64,000 nt of DNA from Theobroma cacao (Eukaryota > Streptophyta > Magnoliopsida > Malvales > Malvaceae), in NCBI RefSeq assembly GCF_000208745.1, contig NC_030854.1:3914741-3978740 (forward strand), in the 5' to 3' direction. Both the position numbers and the translations under genes were made by a program. The notes beneath the pieces were generated by a model. The model saw nothing but the letters and a program-made list of their open reading frames with translations, searched no databases and was not told the origin of the DNA. This document shows positions 1 to 10,449 of the stretch, piece by piece; position 1 is the first letter of the stretch, and the number at the start of each line of letters is the position of its first letter.

Positions 1-1600
1 AGAGAGAGAAACGACAGGGGAAAAATGAGGAGAGGAGAAAAAAAGAAAGTTTATATCGTAGGGTTAGGTAGGGATAAAACGACGCCATTTTGAGAAGGTC
101 AGATTTGGCAGCTCAAAGGCACTTGAAACGACACCGTTTTGGTATAAGGAAGCTGAATGTTTGTGGCATGCATATGGGCTTTCCGCCAATCTGATGCATC
201 TTAGGCTAAGTTGGGGTTGAACTTTGGGTAAGTTTTAAATCTTGGGTTATGCTTGTGGTAGTTATGTTGATTTTTTTAATGTAGCCTTGTGTTAGTAAAA
301 TAATGGAAACATAGTATATTAATATGGTAATATAAATTAAAAATATTAAAAAAAATCACAGAAATAGAAAGCCTATAAATAGGTAAATACCGAAAATAAA
401 AAATGTAAAAATAATAGGTAAATAAAATAAATAATAAAAAGATTGGGGTAGATAGGAAAATATAGAAAATATATATATGCAATAAGATGGAAATGATAAG
501 AATATTAGATATAAGAAAGTTATTTAGTTCTAAAAACGGATTCAAAAAAAATAAAATATATATAGGAGAATAAATAATCACTTAATTAAAAATAATAATA
601 CAATAGATAGGTTTAGGTGGACATTGAATATAAAATATATAATGAGCATATGGTAAGTGGAATGAATTTACTTAGATTGAATCATATACATAGAGAAGAA
701 AATGTATGGTTAGATTAGGAATACGGTTAGGAGAAAATATAAAATGGAGGAAGAGTTGATATGTCAAATATAAAAAGGGAATACATAATCATGTGAACTT
801 ATATAGGAAAAATAGGAATGAATTAGATAAAAATAAATACAAAAATAATAAAAATAAATGAAATAGAGAAAATATGTGTAAATAACAAATTAGTGGGAAG
901 AGGTAGCTTTATATAAAATAGAGAGAGAGAGAATGAAAATGATGTAAGATAAAGAATTATTTATATAAATAAGATAAGTATTTATTTCAATACCGAAGAT
1001 GGGATGTTCGTTCGGAATGTGAGAAGTCGCAATTTCGAGTGAACTTCTATAGGTTAGGGGTTTCGATTAAGACTCCATCCGTACGATGGGAGGGTCTTAA
1101 TTTCGAATTCCAATGTTTCTAATGAAATAAAAATTATATACTCAATTACCAATTAATCAAAATACATAAAATAAAAATAGGAAATTAATGATAGTAATAA
1201 ATTTGTTAATCATAATAATACCAAAATAAAAAATACATATGCACGAATAATAATAATTACGGACTATAGAAAGACACTTGGTCTAAAATTATGGTTTTGA
1301 AAAAATTTCAAATAGTAAAATAAATAAGTACTTATATAGCAAAATATCTAATGAAATAAAAACGGAATAATAAATAAATATAAAATATTTGTTCATGATA
1401 AAAAAATGCATACAAAGAAAAGTAGTAGATTTTGTGAAAGGTAAGAAATGTACGTAGAGTCTATGAGTGCGTCACGTATCATGGTTGCATTGTCAATTGT
1501 CATGGCATATAGATATATTCTGTATATGGATAAACCCCGATGATGGGACTTTTCGAGAAAGCTTACGAAAGCAAGTTTCATCGGTAAACTCCCTAGGTGA
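1..1600. repeat. Old AT-rich repeat, probable gypsy LTR/UTR remnant
   Basis: No gene is visible. Positions 1-190 (GA-rich leader, then an AAACGACGCC-type motif) are related in direct orientation to 21660-21840 inside the CACTA element, and both are followed by several hundred bases of A-rich sequence. A module containing CCGATGATGGGA, CGAAAGCAAG and CCCTAGGTGA at about 1530-1600 recurs at about 4990-5060. A more diverged version lies near 993-1095. If the gypsy insertion at 1606-4866 is removed, the first two copies sit about 200 bp apart. I infer one older repeat that the younger gypsy element split. Confidence 0.5.
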
Positions 1601-1605
1601 AAAGA

Positions 1606-2151
1606 TGACGCAAGAGGGTCTAGGATAGTATTTTATTAAATTTAGTTTTTTGCTAATTTAGTTGATTTAGGATTTATTTTTTTTATTTTATTTAGATTAT
1701 GATTCTTTTCTTATTTTTATTTTAATACTTTTAAGAATTAGTATTTGATTAGGATAGTCATGTTCTATTTAAGAATAGAACACCTATTTTATTTAAATCT
1801 CTTATTAATTATTCTAATTGTATTAGATAATATAAAGTAGAATTTTATTAGGATTTGGGCCTATAATACTATAAATAGGACTCTTAAGCTTAGTTATAAT
1901 TCATTCAGAGTTGAGAGTTAATAAATAATATTTTCTTAAGCAGGAGTGCTTAATTCTCTAGACTCTTTTTAAAGAGTAAGAGGTTTTAATATCTTTGGCC
2001 TAACCAACCAAAGTGGAATTTTGGTTATTTTTCAACTTAGTGGGGTTTTCAACCTTGTCAAGATTGGTGATTCACGTTAGTGGGGTTTTCAACCTCACCA
2101 CGATTGGTGTCTTTTATAATGCCCAGATGTCTTTACAATGCCCCGACGTCA
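1606..2151 (+). repeat. 5' LTR of gypsy element
   Basis: 546 bp, matching 4321-4866 along its whole length. A TATA-like CTATAAATAGGA lies at about 1870, where a U3/R boundary promoter would be expected. Confidence 0.92.
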
Positions 2152-2154
2152 GTT

Positions 2155-2166
2155 TGGTATCAAAGC
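2155..2166 (+). other. Primer-binding site (tRNA-iMet type)
   Basis: TGGTATCAAAGC lies three bases after the 5' LTR. It differs by one base from the common plant initiator-Met primer-binding site TGGTATCAGAGC. Confidence 0.8.
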
Positions 2167-2317
2167 GGGAGGATCATTGTTCGCTATATAAGTTCAGGTT
2201 CGCTGTCAAGTTTCGATACTCCCTGTTCGGGTAATTTTATTTATTGCTTTATAAGTTATATCATCATTTTTTTTTGTTTTCTCTACAACACCATAATGTC
2301 ATCACCATAAAAAAAAA

Positions 2318-3877
2318 TGCCGCCAAGACGTCAAAATCGTCAAAGAGATTATCACGAAATTGATATTGCAGAACTATGTCAGTAAATTCAAGAATTATAA
2401 GAGCAACTTACAAGACGTGATGCTCAAATCAACAATAGCAGCTTTAGTGATGAAGAGAATGACACCAACCCATTTCATCAAAATTCATCCTCTAATGAAG
2501 AAGTACCTATTCGTCGTTTGAGAACTGCTATTGCCAGAGATTTAAGGATCAAAGTCTTCATCTTGAGTTTAAAGGAAGACTTCATCCCGATAATTTCCTT
2601 GACTGGCTTTACATAGTGGAAAGAGTTTTTGAGCTCAAAGATATTTTCGATGAAAAACGTGTGAAGCTTGTGACAATTAAATTGAAGAAGCACGCTTCTA
2701 TTTGATGGGATAATCTCAAAAGGCAATGTGAAAGAAAAGGCCACAACAAGATTAGAACATGGGATAAGATGCGTCAAGAACTCAAGGGTAAGTTCCTTCT
2801 TGAGCATTATCGACAAGAAATTTTTATCAAATTTCATAATTTGAGGTAGAAAACAATGTCGATGGAAGAATATACAATGGAGTTTGAACAACTTCACATA
2901 AAGTGCGATGTTCATGAACCTGAAGAACAAACTGTAGCTCGTTATCTTGGGGGTCTCAATGTTGAAATTGTAGATGTTGTTCAACTACAACCATATTGGA
3001 ACCTAAATGATGTCATCAGATTAGCACTAAAGGTTGAAAAACAACGATCACGAAAAAGGTCAATGAGTTCATCTAGACAGCAAGAATCTACCTCAAACGA
3101 TGGAAGTCAGAGTTCAGAAACCATTCCGCCTCCAAAGGTAAACTCTTCTAAAACTGCAACTAGTAATGATAAAGAGACTACTTCTACTCGTGCTTCTAAT
3201 GTCAACAAAAAGTGCTTTAAATGCCAAGGATTTGGGCATATTGTTTCTGATTGTCCGAATCGAAGAATTATTTCCTTAGTAGAAGAAGATGATTATGTGA
3301 ATTGGGAAAAATTAGAACCAGTCTATGATAAGTATGATGACGAAGAGATAGAAGAAGTTTCTACTGACCATGGAAAAGCTCTTGTTGTTCGTCGTAACCT
3401 TAATACTGTCATGATGACTAAAGATGAAAGTTGGTTTCGTCATAACATATTCTATACAAGGTGCACATCCCAAGGGAGGTTTGTAATGTCATTATTGATA
3501 GTGGAAGTTGTGAGAATGTTGTTGCCAACTACATAGTGGAAAAGTTGAAACTTCCAACTGAAGTACATCCTCATCCTTACAAGCTACAATGGCTGAGAAA
3601 AAGAAACGAAGTTAAGGTAACAAAGCGTTGTTGTGTTCAATTCTCTATTGAAAATAAGTATGAAGATGAAGTCTGGTGTGAAGTTATCCCAATAGATGCA
3701 TGCCACTTGTTGTTAAGACGCCCATGGCAATATGATCGTCAAGCTCACCATGATGGATACAAGAATACTTATTCATTCATTAAGGATGGAGTAGAAATTA
3801 TGTTAACTCTATTAAAGCTAGAAGATCGACCAAAGAGACAAGAGAAAAATAAAACACTCATCACTATGTTTGGCTGA
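2318..3877 (+). pseudogene. Gypsy gag-protease remnant
   Basis: Reading starts at an ATG at 2318 but hits TAA after about 22 codons, and further frame changes follow. The best-preserved part, about 2856-3480, reads as gag with a CX2CX4HX4C zinc knuckle (CFKCQGFGHIVSDC, about 3211-3255). From about 3461 a second frame holds a retroviral-type aspartic protease with catalytic IIDSGS near 3493, followed by conserved protease flanks. Homology is judged from family motifs. It is a decayed retrotransposon coding region. Confidence 0.85.
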
Positions 3878-3959
3878 TAAAACACTCATCACTATGTCTG
3901 GCTTAAACAAAGCTTATTGTGAGTCAAACCATTTATGTCTCTTATTAGTCTCCAAGGAG

Positions 3960-4310
3960 AATGAAGTATCTTCACCCATATATGGTCAAACAAAATTGGT
4001 CAACTAAAGTTCGGGAAACTTATCGAGAAGCTTTGTGGACAACCATGCCGTTAACAAGACTACAATTAAGTATGATTTTCCTATCCCTCGATTGGATGAC
4101 ATGTTCATTGGCTCTAGAGTGTTTTTGAAGATCAATTTGAAGAAAGGATATCAACAAATTCGAATACGACTTGGAGATGAATGAAAAACAACCTTCAAAA
4201 CAATGGATGAATTGATCAAATGGTTGGTATGGATTATGACAATATATGGATTCAAACATCAACGAGAAGTATGTCAAGGCTTATTCGTCAGAGTCGAGTT
4301 TTTTTTTGAC
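3960..4310 (+). pseudogene. Gypsy reverse transcriptase N-terminal fragment
   Basis: Reads in pieces as the start of a Ty3-type RT: a [16 protein letters not shown] stretch around 4070-4105, then a [17 protein letters not shown] stretch around 4128-4170. A stop codon and a frame change interrupt it. The polymerase active-site motif is absent, because the sequence passes directly into the tract next to the 3' LTR. The missing RT, RNase H and integrase look like a single internal deletion. Confidence 0.75.
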
Positions 4311-4320
4311 CCGAGGAGAA

Positions 4321-4866
4321 TGATGCGGGAGCGTCTAGGATTGTATTTTATTAAATTTAGTTTTTTGCTAATTTAGTTGATTTATGATTTATTTTCTTTA
4401 TTTTATTTAGATTAGGATTCTTTTCTTATTTTTATTTTAATACTTTTAAGAATTAGTATTTGATTAGGATAGTCATGTTCTATTTAGGAATAGAACACCT
4501 ATTCTATTTAAATCTCTTATTAATTATTCTAATTGTATTAAATAATATAAAGTAGAATTTTATTAGGATTTGGGCCTATAATATTATAAATAGGACCCTT
4601 AAGCTTAGTTGTAATTCATTCAGAGTTGAGAGTTAAAAAATAATATTTTCTTAAGTAGAAATGCTTAATTATTTAGGCTCTTTTTAAAGAGTAAGAGGTT
4701 TTAATATCTTTGGCCTAACCAACCAAAATGAGATTTTGGCTATTTTTCACCTTAGTGGGGTTTTCAACCTTGTCAAGATTGGTGATTCACCTTAGTGGGG
4801 TTTTCAACCTCGCCACGATTGGTGTCTTTTATAACGCCCAGGTGTCTTTACAACACCCCGACGTCA
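4321..4866 (+). repeat. 3' LTR of gypsy element
   Basis: 546 bp partner of 1606-2151, followed directly by the target duplicate AAAGA. Confidence 0.92.
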
Positions 4867-4871
4867 AAAGA

Positions 4872-5800
4872 TACTTCTGAGCTCAACTAGTGCGATGGGA
4901 CGGTTGGAGAAATATCTTTAATAAAATACTTTTACCCGTATTAGGATTTTGCATTCATGAAAACACTATTTTTACTCCCAAACGACTATCCCGATGATGG
5001 GATTTACCTAGTAAACTTGCGAAAGCGAGTTTCTTAGTTATTTCCCTAGGTGAGAGAATACTCCCGAATCTCACCAGTATTATGGGTGGATCCGAAAAGT
5101 ACGCTCAATAAAAGGTTTTTGTTTGGCACTATCTCGATTTTATGTCATGCATTTCACAATTGCATCACATGTACGTCAAATCCGTAAAACATTTTAACTT
5201 GATTAATAGAATAAAAGATAAATTAAACAACTACTAACAAAGGAAACATAAGAACAAGTTAATGGCTTAAGATAACAAATGATTAAATGGTATTGTTCGT
5301 GGAACGAGACTCACAAGAGTGCTAACCCTTCTTTGTGCATAACCGTACTCTTGAACCCAAATCTGAAAGAGACGTAGACCAATTTATAGTTCTTTCGATG
5401 GATCTAAAATTAATTTAAGATTTCGTTGAATAAAACAAAATTAGATGGCCAATCACACCTAGGCAAAAAAAAAGATTGGTGGCGACTCCCTAAATTTTTT
5501 CACGTCTAGCGGTCGGGTTCCTGAACTCGCAAGTAACAATAGCGGGTAGACCACTTTTGGATTTGATCTGCTTTTTTTGTTCTTCTTGGACCTTTCCAGT
5601 TTTTACCCTTTTGGGATGATTAATAAAATTATCATTTTGATTAAGCGAAAAGAAAAAAAAAAGTACGGTGTACGTTTCTAATATATGCTTTAAAAATCCT
5701 TTATCATATAAAAACATATCATTTTAAAAAATAACCCTTAAAGATATGATGTTTTTAAAAATAACATTCTTTATAATTTTAACTATTTTTAACCAAGTTG
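4872..5800. repeat. Old repeat continued; Tat/Ogre-like LTR segment
   Basis: No gene. About 5285-5500 is homologous in reverse orientation to 18945-19150: shared blocks are the complements of AGTCGTCACCAATCTTTTT, GGTGTGATTGGCCA and GTTAGCACYCTC. From memory, this combination (gene-like AGTCG(C/T)CACCAAT, then GTTAGCACCC) is typical of Tat/Ogre gypsy LTRs in plants. That class is my inference. The rest is AT-rich with no support for coding. Confidence 0.5.
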
Positions 5801-5819
5801 AATAAAATTACCGTTAATG

Positions 5820-6165
5820 AAATTACACGTTATGATGTTACAAGTCATGTACAAAAACATATTACACATCATGGTTAGATTGTTACACGTCATGTTGCAC
5901 AAGAATATTGTTGTTACACATCATGGTTAGGTTGTTACACGTCATATTGAAAAAAAATACTGTTGTTACACGTCATGTTGAAAAAAAAAATTTATTGTTA
6001 CACGTCATGTATAAAAACATATTACACGTCATGGTTAAAAAATGTTGTTACACACCAATGTTGAAAAAAAATATTATTGTTATACGTCATGTTGAAAAAA
6101 TATTGTTGTTACATGACATATTCAAAAAGATTTTGTTACACCTTAATGCTTAAAATGTTGTTGTT
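5820..6165. repeat. Minisatellite, about 12 degenerate units
   Basis: Units of roughly 25-32 bp follow the pattern TTACACGTCATG, then GTT, then an A-run and ATTGTTG. Copies vary in the A-run and carry point changes. A short open frame through the array is only a by-product of the repeat. Confidence 0.75.
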
Positions 6166-6169
6166 ACTT

Positions 6170-7150
6170 ATGAACTAAAACTTTAAATCATCTCAACTCT
6201 TTCTTTTTTTTTTTATTTTTTTTGACAATTTGGCACCGATTAAAGTGTTTTTACCATGTTTTTATAAATTAAAATATAATTTTTTTTATCTAAAACATCT
6301 ACTTTGACTAAAAATAAAAAAAAAATTCTTTAAAAACCTAAGTTTATAAATTTTTAAATTTTGAGTTTATTGATATCTAAGTCTCGAATTGATTCAATTA
6401 AAAATTATTTCATACATCTGTAATTATTTCTATCATTTTAGTTTTATCCAAAATATCTAAAAATCGAATTTTTCAAATAACCACCCACCCAAGCACGTCA
6501 AAATCATTGTTTGGTGTTTTGAAAATGTAAAAAAGAGAAATCTGAAAACGCATGAGAGAAAAATCGAAAGCATAGCAGACGAATGTTGAAGAGATAAATC
6601 GATAAAATTTAAGAGAGTGGGATGGTGAGAGAGAGAAATTCGAAATATAAATGAAAAAAATTGTGATGAATGGTTTAATTTATTTGAAACAGTTTAAAAT
6701 GTGTTTTTGTCAAATCATGACTAAATATGACTAAAAATAGTTAAATTCATTTGGATGGTTATTTTTAAAATGTTTTTATCAAAAAAATCATTGCTCACAA
6801 TTTTCTCTAAAAAACTGTTATGTATATACTGTTTTTATGGAGAAAATCCTCAACTGTAGTTTATTAGCTGGAAGATTTTAAAACATGGGTAATTTTTGAT
6901 GCAGTCGGATTCCTGTGTTCCATGCCTGATAACAACATATTTACTGTTTGGATTTGCCCTAGAAGTCGTCTCATGATGAACGCGAAGGAACAGAGTAAAC
7001 TGTTGCCGCTTACCACCGACTCTGATTAAATGAATTTGCCAAATGAGACAGCATTTGAAGACCAGAATGAGAAACCGATAAGATTGAGAGTCAAATTGGC
7101 AGGGCAACGACATTGAGACATCATTGTATATGTTTAATTATCTACATATG
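6170..7150. other. AT-rich intergenic sequence, no gene seen
   Basis: Low-complexity A/T runs and GA-rich stretches. I see no coding signal or element boundary. It forms the far upstream region of the first UGT gene. Confidence 0.5.
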
Positions 7151-7163
7151 CATATGTAGGCTC

Positions 7164-7171
7164 TTACGTCA
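7164..7171. promoter_or_regulatory. TTACGTCA (as-1/TGA bZIP-like) motif upstream of UGT
   Basis: TTACGTCA, complement TGACGTAA, lies about 170 bp before the UGT start codon. It contains the TGACG core bound by TGA bZIP factors, which drive xenobiotic- and stress-induced UGTs in plants. A TATA-like TATATTA follows at 7234-7240, about 100 bp before the ATG. Position and motif are seen; function is inferred and chance occurrence is possible. Confidence 0.35.
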
Positions 7172-7339
7172 CAAGCACCTTAAAAACAGCTAGACAATGA
7201 CAGCAAGCCGATAAGGGACACCGAATAAATTGCTATATTAATCAAAGATTATTCCAATCAATAAGCATTAGCTTCTATTTAATCAAATATTACATATTCG
7301 TCCGGATCATTGTCACTCTGCCCAGAAATTCACAAAGCA

Positions 7340-8827
7340 ATGAACATGGAAAGCTATGAACCTCACTTTCTGTTCGTACCCTTGATGTGTCCAGGCCACA
7401 TTATCCCCCTGATGGATATTGCTAGATTACTGGGAGAGCGGAACGTAGCTGTCACCATGGTTATAACCCCGCTAAACGCTACTCGATTTGGTTCAGTCAT
7501 TGAACGTGCCATTAAATCTGGATTACCTATCAATTTCTTACAACTCCAGTTCCCTTCAACTGAGGTTGGCCTGCCCAAAGGCTGTGAAAGTATTGACCGC
7601 CTACCTTCACTAGACTTGGTAGGCAAATTCTTGACAGCACAAAGCATGTTGCAAGAACCCCTTGAAGAAGCACTGCAAGGGATGAAACCATTTCCAAGTT
7701 GCATAGTGACAGACAAAAATATTCCTTGGATAGCTACTACTGCCTCCAAGTTCCAGATTCCAAGGATATTATTTGATGGGACCAGCAGCTTCACTCATAT
7801 ATGCTCTCACAACTTGCACAAATCCATGGTCTACGAGCATTTTTCTGATTCAGAACCTTTTGTGATACCCGGATTACCTCATCGAATTGAATTCACAAAA
7901 GCCCAGTTGCCTTCATCATTCAATCCACGTTCCAATAAAGATTTGATGGCTTTCCGCCAAACTGTGAAAGCTTCTGAGGCAGGAGCATTTGGAGTTCTCC
8001 TGAATAGTTTTGAGGAATTGGAAACAGAATATGTGAAAGCATATCGAGAAGCCACTGGATTTAAAGTTTGGTGCATCGGTCCTGTATCATTATGCAACAG
8101 GGAAATCTTAGATAAGGCTGAACGGGGTAGAATACCCGCGATAGATGAAAACCAATGCATGAAATGGCTTGATTTCCAGGCAGCAGGCTCTGTAATCTAC
8201 GTTTGCTTCGGAACCCTGAATCGCATACCATCTTTGCAGTTAATTGAGATTGCCATAGCCTTGGAAGCCTCAAACAGGCCATTCATTTGGGTCTTAAGAG
8301 AAGGATATAAAAGAGAAGAGATGGAGACATGGTTAGATGAAGTGGGATATGAGGAAAGGATAAAAGGACGAGGCCTCTTAATAAGGGGCTGGGCGTCTCA
8401 AGTACTAATTTTATCTCACCAGGCAATTGGAGGATTTTTAACACACTGCGGCTGGAATTCAACGCTTGAAGGAATTTGTGCCGGTGTTCCAATGATTACA
8501 TGGCCTTTGTTTGCCGAGCAGTTTTATAATGAGAAACTCATTGTGCAAGTACTAGATATAGGAGTCGGGGTTGGGACTCAGCAGGTTGTTATGCACTTTG
8601 GCGAAAAAGACAAGTCTGGGGCATTGGTGAAGGCTGAAGATATTAAGAAGGCTATAGACAAATTAATGGATGCAGGAGAGGAAGGAGAGCAAAGAAGAAA
8701 AAAAGCAGCAGAGCTTGCAGCTACGGCAGAGAAGGCGGTAGCACAGGGTGGGTCTTCTTACCTTAACATCACTCTGCTGATTGAAGATGTTATGCAAAAG
8801 CCAAAATTCAATCAAACAAAGTTCTGA
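7340..8827 (+). CDS. UDP-glycosyltransferase, UGT73C-like (copy 1)
   Basis: Intronless family 1 glycosyltransferase of 495 aa, normal length for the family. It would move a sugar, probably glucose, from a UDP-sugar to a small acceptor in the cytosol. Catalytic His20 lies in PLMCPGHIIP and its partner Asp125 in CIVTDK. The 44-residue plant PSPG donor-binding box spans about 351-394, beginning WASQVLILSH, with HCGWNS in the middle and ending EQ; the final Gln usually goes with UDP-glucose use. The N-terminal pattern and the C-terminal GGSSYLNITLL fit the UGT73C group, known for hormone, flavonoid and triterpenoid glucosylation, so the acceptor cannot be read from sequence. I chose the ATG at 7340; a second ATG at 7346 would remove two residues. 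The gene lies about 0.8 kb upstream of a copia element and has a paralogue at 27180. Confidence 0.95.
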   Translation: MNMESYEPHFLFVPLMCPGHIIPLMDIARLLGERNVAVTMVITPLNATRFGSVIERAIKSGLPINFLQLQFPSTEVGLPKGCESIDRLPSLDLVGKFLTAQSMLQEPLEEALQGMKPFPSCIVTDKNIPWIATTASKFQIPRILFDGTSSFTHICSHNLHKSMVYEHFSDSEPFVIPGLPHRIEFTKAQLPSSFNPRSNKDLMAFRQTVKASEAGAFGVLLNSFEELETEYVKAYREATGFKVWCIGPVSLCNREILDKAERGRIPAIDENQCMKWLDFQAAGSVIYVCFGTLNRIPSLQLIEIAIALEASNRPFIWVLREGYKREEMETWLDEVGYEERIKGRGLLIRGWASQVLILSHQAIGGFLTHCGWNSTLEGICAGVPMITWPLFAEQFYNEKLIVQVLDIGVGVGTQQVVMHFGEKDKSGALVKAEDIKKAIDKLMDAGEEGEQRRKKAAELAATAEKAVAQGGSSYLNITLLIEDVMQKPKFNQTKF

Positions 8828-9652
8828 GAGGGAGTCAATTGCAAGCTTGATCAGAATGATCTTTGTTTATCGTGGTCGAAACAACCTTAAGGAAACGCAT
8901 ACCATCATCATCATAAAAATCACATAAATCCCTTTTGATAAGATATTTTCTCACATAATATCATGAGGATCTTTTTCCTCATATAAAATTCTGTGTTTTA
9001 CTTCTAATCCCTCAAGAATAATGGTGTTAAATTTTTTAAAAAAAAGATAATAAGATCTTTATATTTAAAAATCTTATTTCTTATATTTGAACTTTAAACT
9101 TTGTTCACACATTTGAGGTTAGAAAAAATTCAATTTAGATACATCTTTCATGAAATAAATATTTTTGTCTGATCCATGCTCTTTCTTTTTTAAGCTTTTA
9201 CTATGGTCAGATGACTTTTATTATCGATTGTATTTCTGGTTTTTTATTCTCTTCGTGTTAGTACCTTATTCCCTTTTTTGATGGGTACATGAATGGCATG
9301 TTTGTGTTGGATCTGCTAAGTTTTGGATCCAGCTATGTTTCCCTTCTTGATTTTAATGAAATTGAAATTAGATCGAGAAAAAAAAAACTTAGTTGACAAC
9401 AATATTCTATTATGTACTCTTTTCATTTCCAGAAAAACATTTCTTTGGTAAACCTTTTTCATTGTTATAAACTTGTAATTATCAGAACTGAATAATTTTC
9501 ACACTTATCACTTAATTTTGCATGCACACCAAAAAAATTGTAAACTCTGATACTTAAAGAACTAAGATATATAGCTGCCGAAATAACAAAGGAGATGCCC
9601 ACAGGATTATTTTGGCTTGAAATTAAAAATATAAACATTTCAAAGGTAAGCA
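8828..9652. other. UGT 3' flank, no gene seen
   Basis: AT-rich 3' untranslated and intergenic sequence between the UGT stop codon and the copia target duplicate. No second coding region is supported. Confidence 0.5.
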
Positions 9653-9657
9653 AGCCA

Positions 9658-10423
9658 TGTTGGTGTATTTTCAAAATAAAAGAATTGTTTCTTAACATGG
9701 AAAGCTATGTTAGCTCAAAGTTTATGAAACAATTGGAAAAACACCACAAATCAAAAATTTGGATAGAAAAATTATCTTTTCATATTGAAGCTTAAAGTTA
9801 TGTCTTATGGAATAAGTGATTGTCTTTTCATAAAATAAAATGAAAAATTAATTTTTCATATTCTGTCTTTTGAATGAATGGTTGTAATTTCAAAAGTTAA
9901 TTATCCCTTTATCCCAAGGCTGTGTATTGCAAAATGTAAATATGTCTTTTAGACAAAGAAGTGCCTTGATGAAAAGGTTGTGTCTTTAAAGAAAAGACAC
10001 TTGCAAGCTTATATAAATGGCTCGTTGCCAACCATTTTGACACATCAAAACAAAAACAAAACAAGAGAAGAAAAATTAAAAGCAAGAGAAGTGTTGTGTT
10101 CTTAAAGTTAACATAAATAGTTAAGTTCCCATCAACTACAAAAGCGTTCAAATTCCTTATAATTTACTTGCTACAGAAAGTAAGCTCTAAGGCCGAACAA
10201 CTTTGCAAACGCTCGGGTGTATGTAACAGTCTACGTTCGTAAAATGTAAGACAAAGTTAGGTGTTGGCTTTATTGTATCTCTAAAGCTATTAGCGTTATT
10301 CCCCTTTATATACGAAGTGGTGAAGGCGAAATAAGTTTTAAAGATAACGTCTATTGAAAAGCACGTCTTGAAGTCAATTTTGTTGGTTCCTTAAATTCCA
10401 TCTAAACCCCATTTGCATCAACA
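9658..10423 (+). repeat. 5' LTR of copia element
   Basis: 766 bp. It aligns with 14513-15190 along its length, except for about 90 bp around 10240-10340 (including GCTATTAGCG) that the 3' copy lacks. Confidence 0.88.
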
Positions 10424-10449
10424 ATTTTAAGACTTATTTTTTATGGTGT

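Larger units (their letters stand above)
1606..4866 (+). mobile_element. Ty3/gypsy LTR retrotransposon, internally deleted
   Basis: The element has direct LTRs of exactly 546 bp each that start TGA and end GTCA. It is flanked by a perfect 5-bp target duplication, AAAGA (1601-1605 and 4867-4871). Order inside is primer-binding site, gag with zinc knuckle, aspartic protease, and the start of reverse transcriptase. RNase H, integrase and most of RT are missing, so the internal part is only about 2.2 kb. A purine-rich tract ends just before the 3' LTR. The gag start has early in-frame stops and the frame shifts, so it cannot be autonomous. By hand I count about 32 differences between the LTRs (about 94% identity), many of them C/T or G/A. 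Confidence 0.93.

Noticed and set aside
276..581. Minus-strand frame rich in Ile, Phe and Tyr
   Set aside because: Low-complexity A/T translation with no domain; an artefact of A-rich DNA.
5820..6165. CRISPR-like array
   Set aside because: Plant nuclear DNA; units are contiguous and degenerate with no unique spacers of even length.
7310..7339. Upstream start for the first UGT at 7310
   Set aside because: It is TTG, not ATG; family proteins start near the ATG at 7340.
7363..8492. Minus-strand frames within the first UGT
   Set aside because: Antisense shadows of a well-conserved coding sequence.
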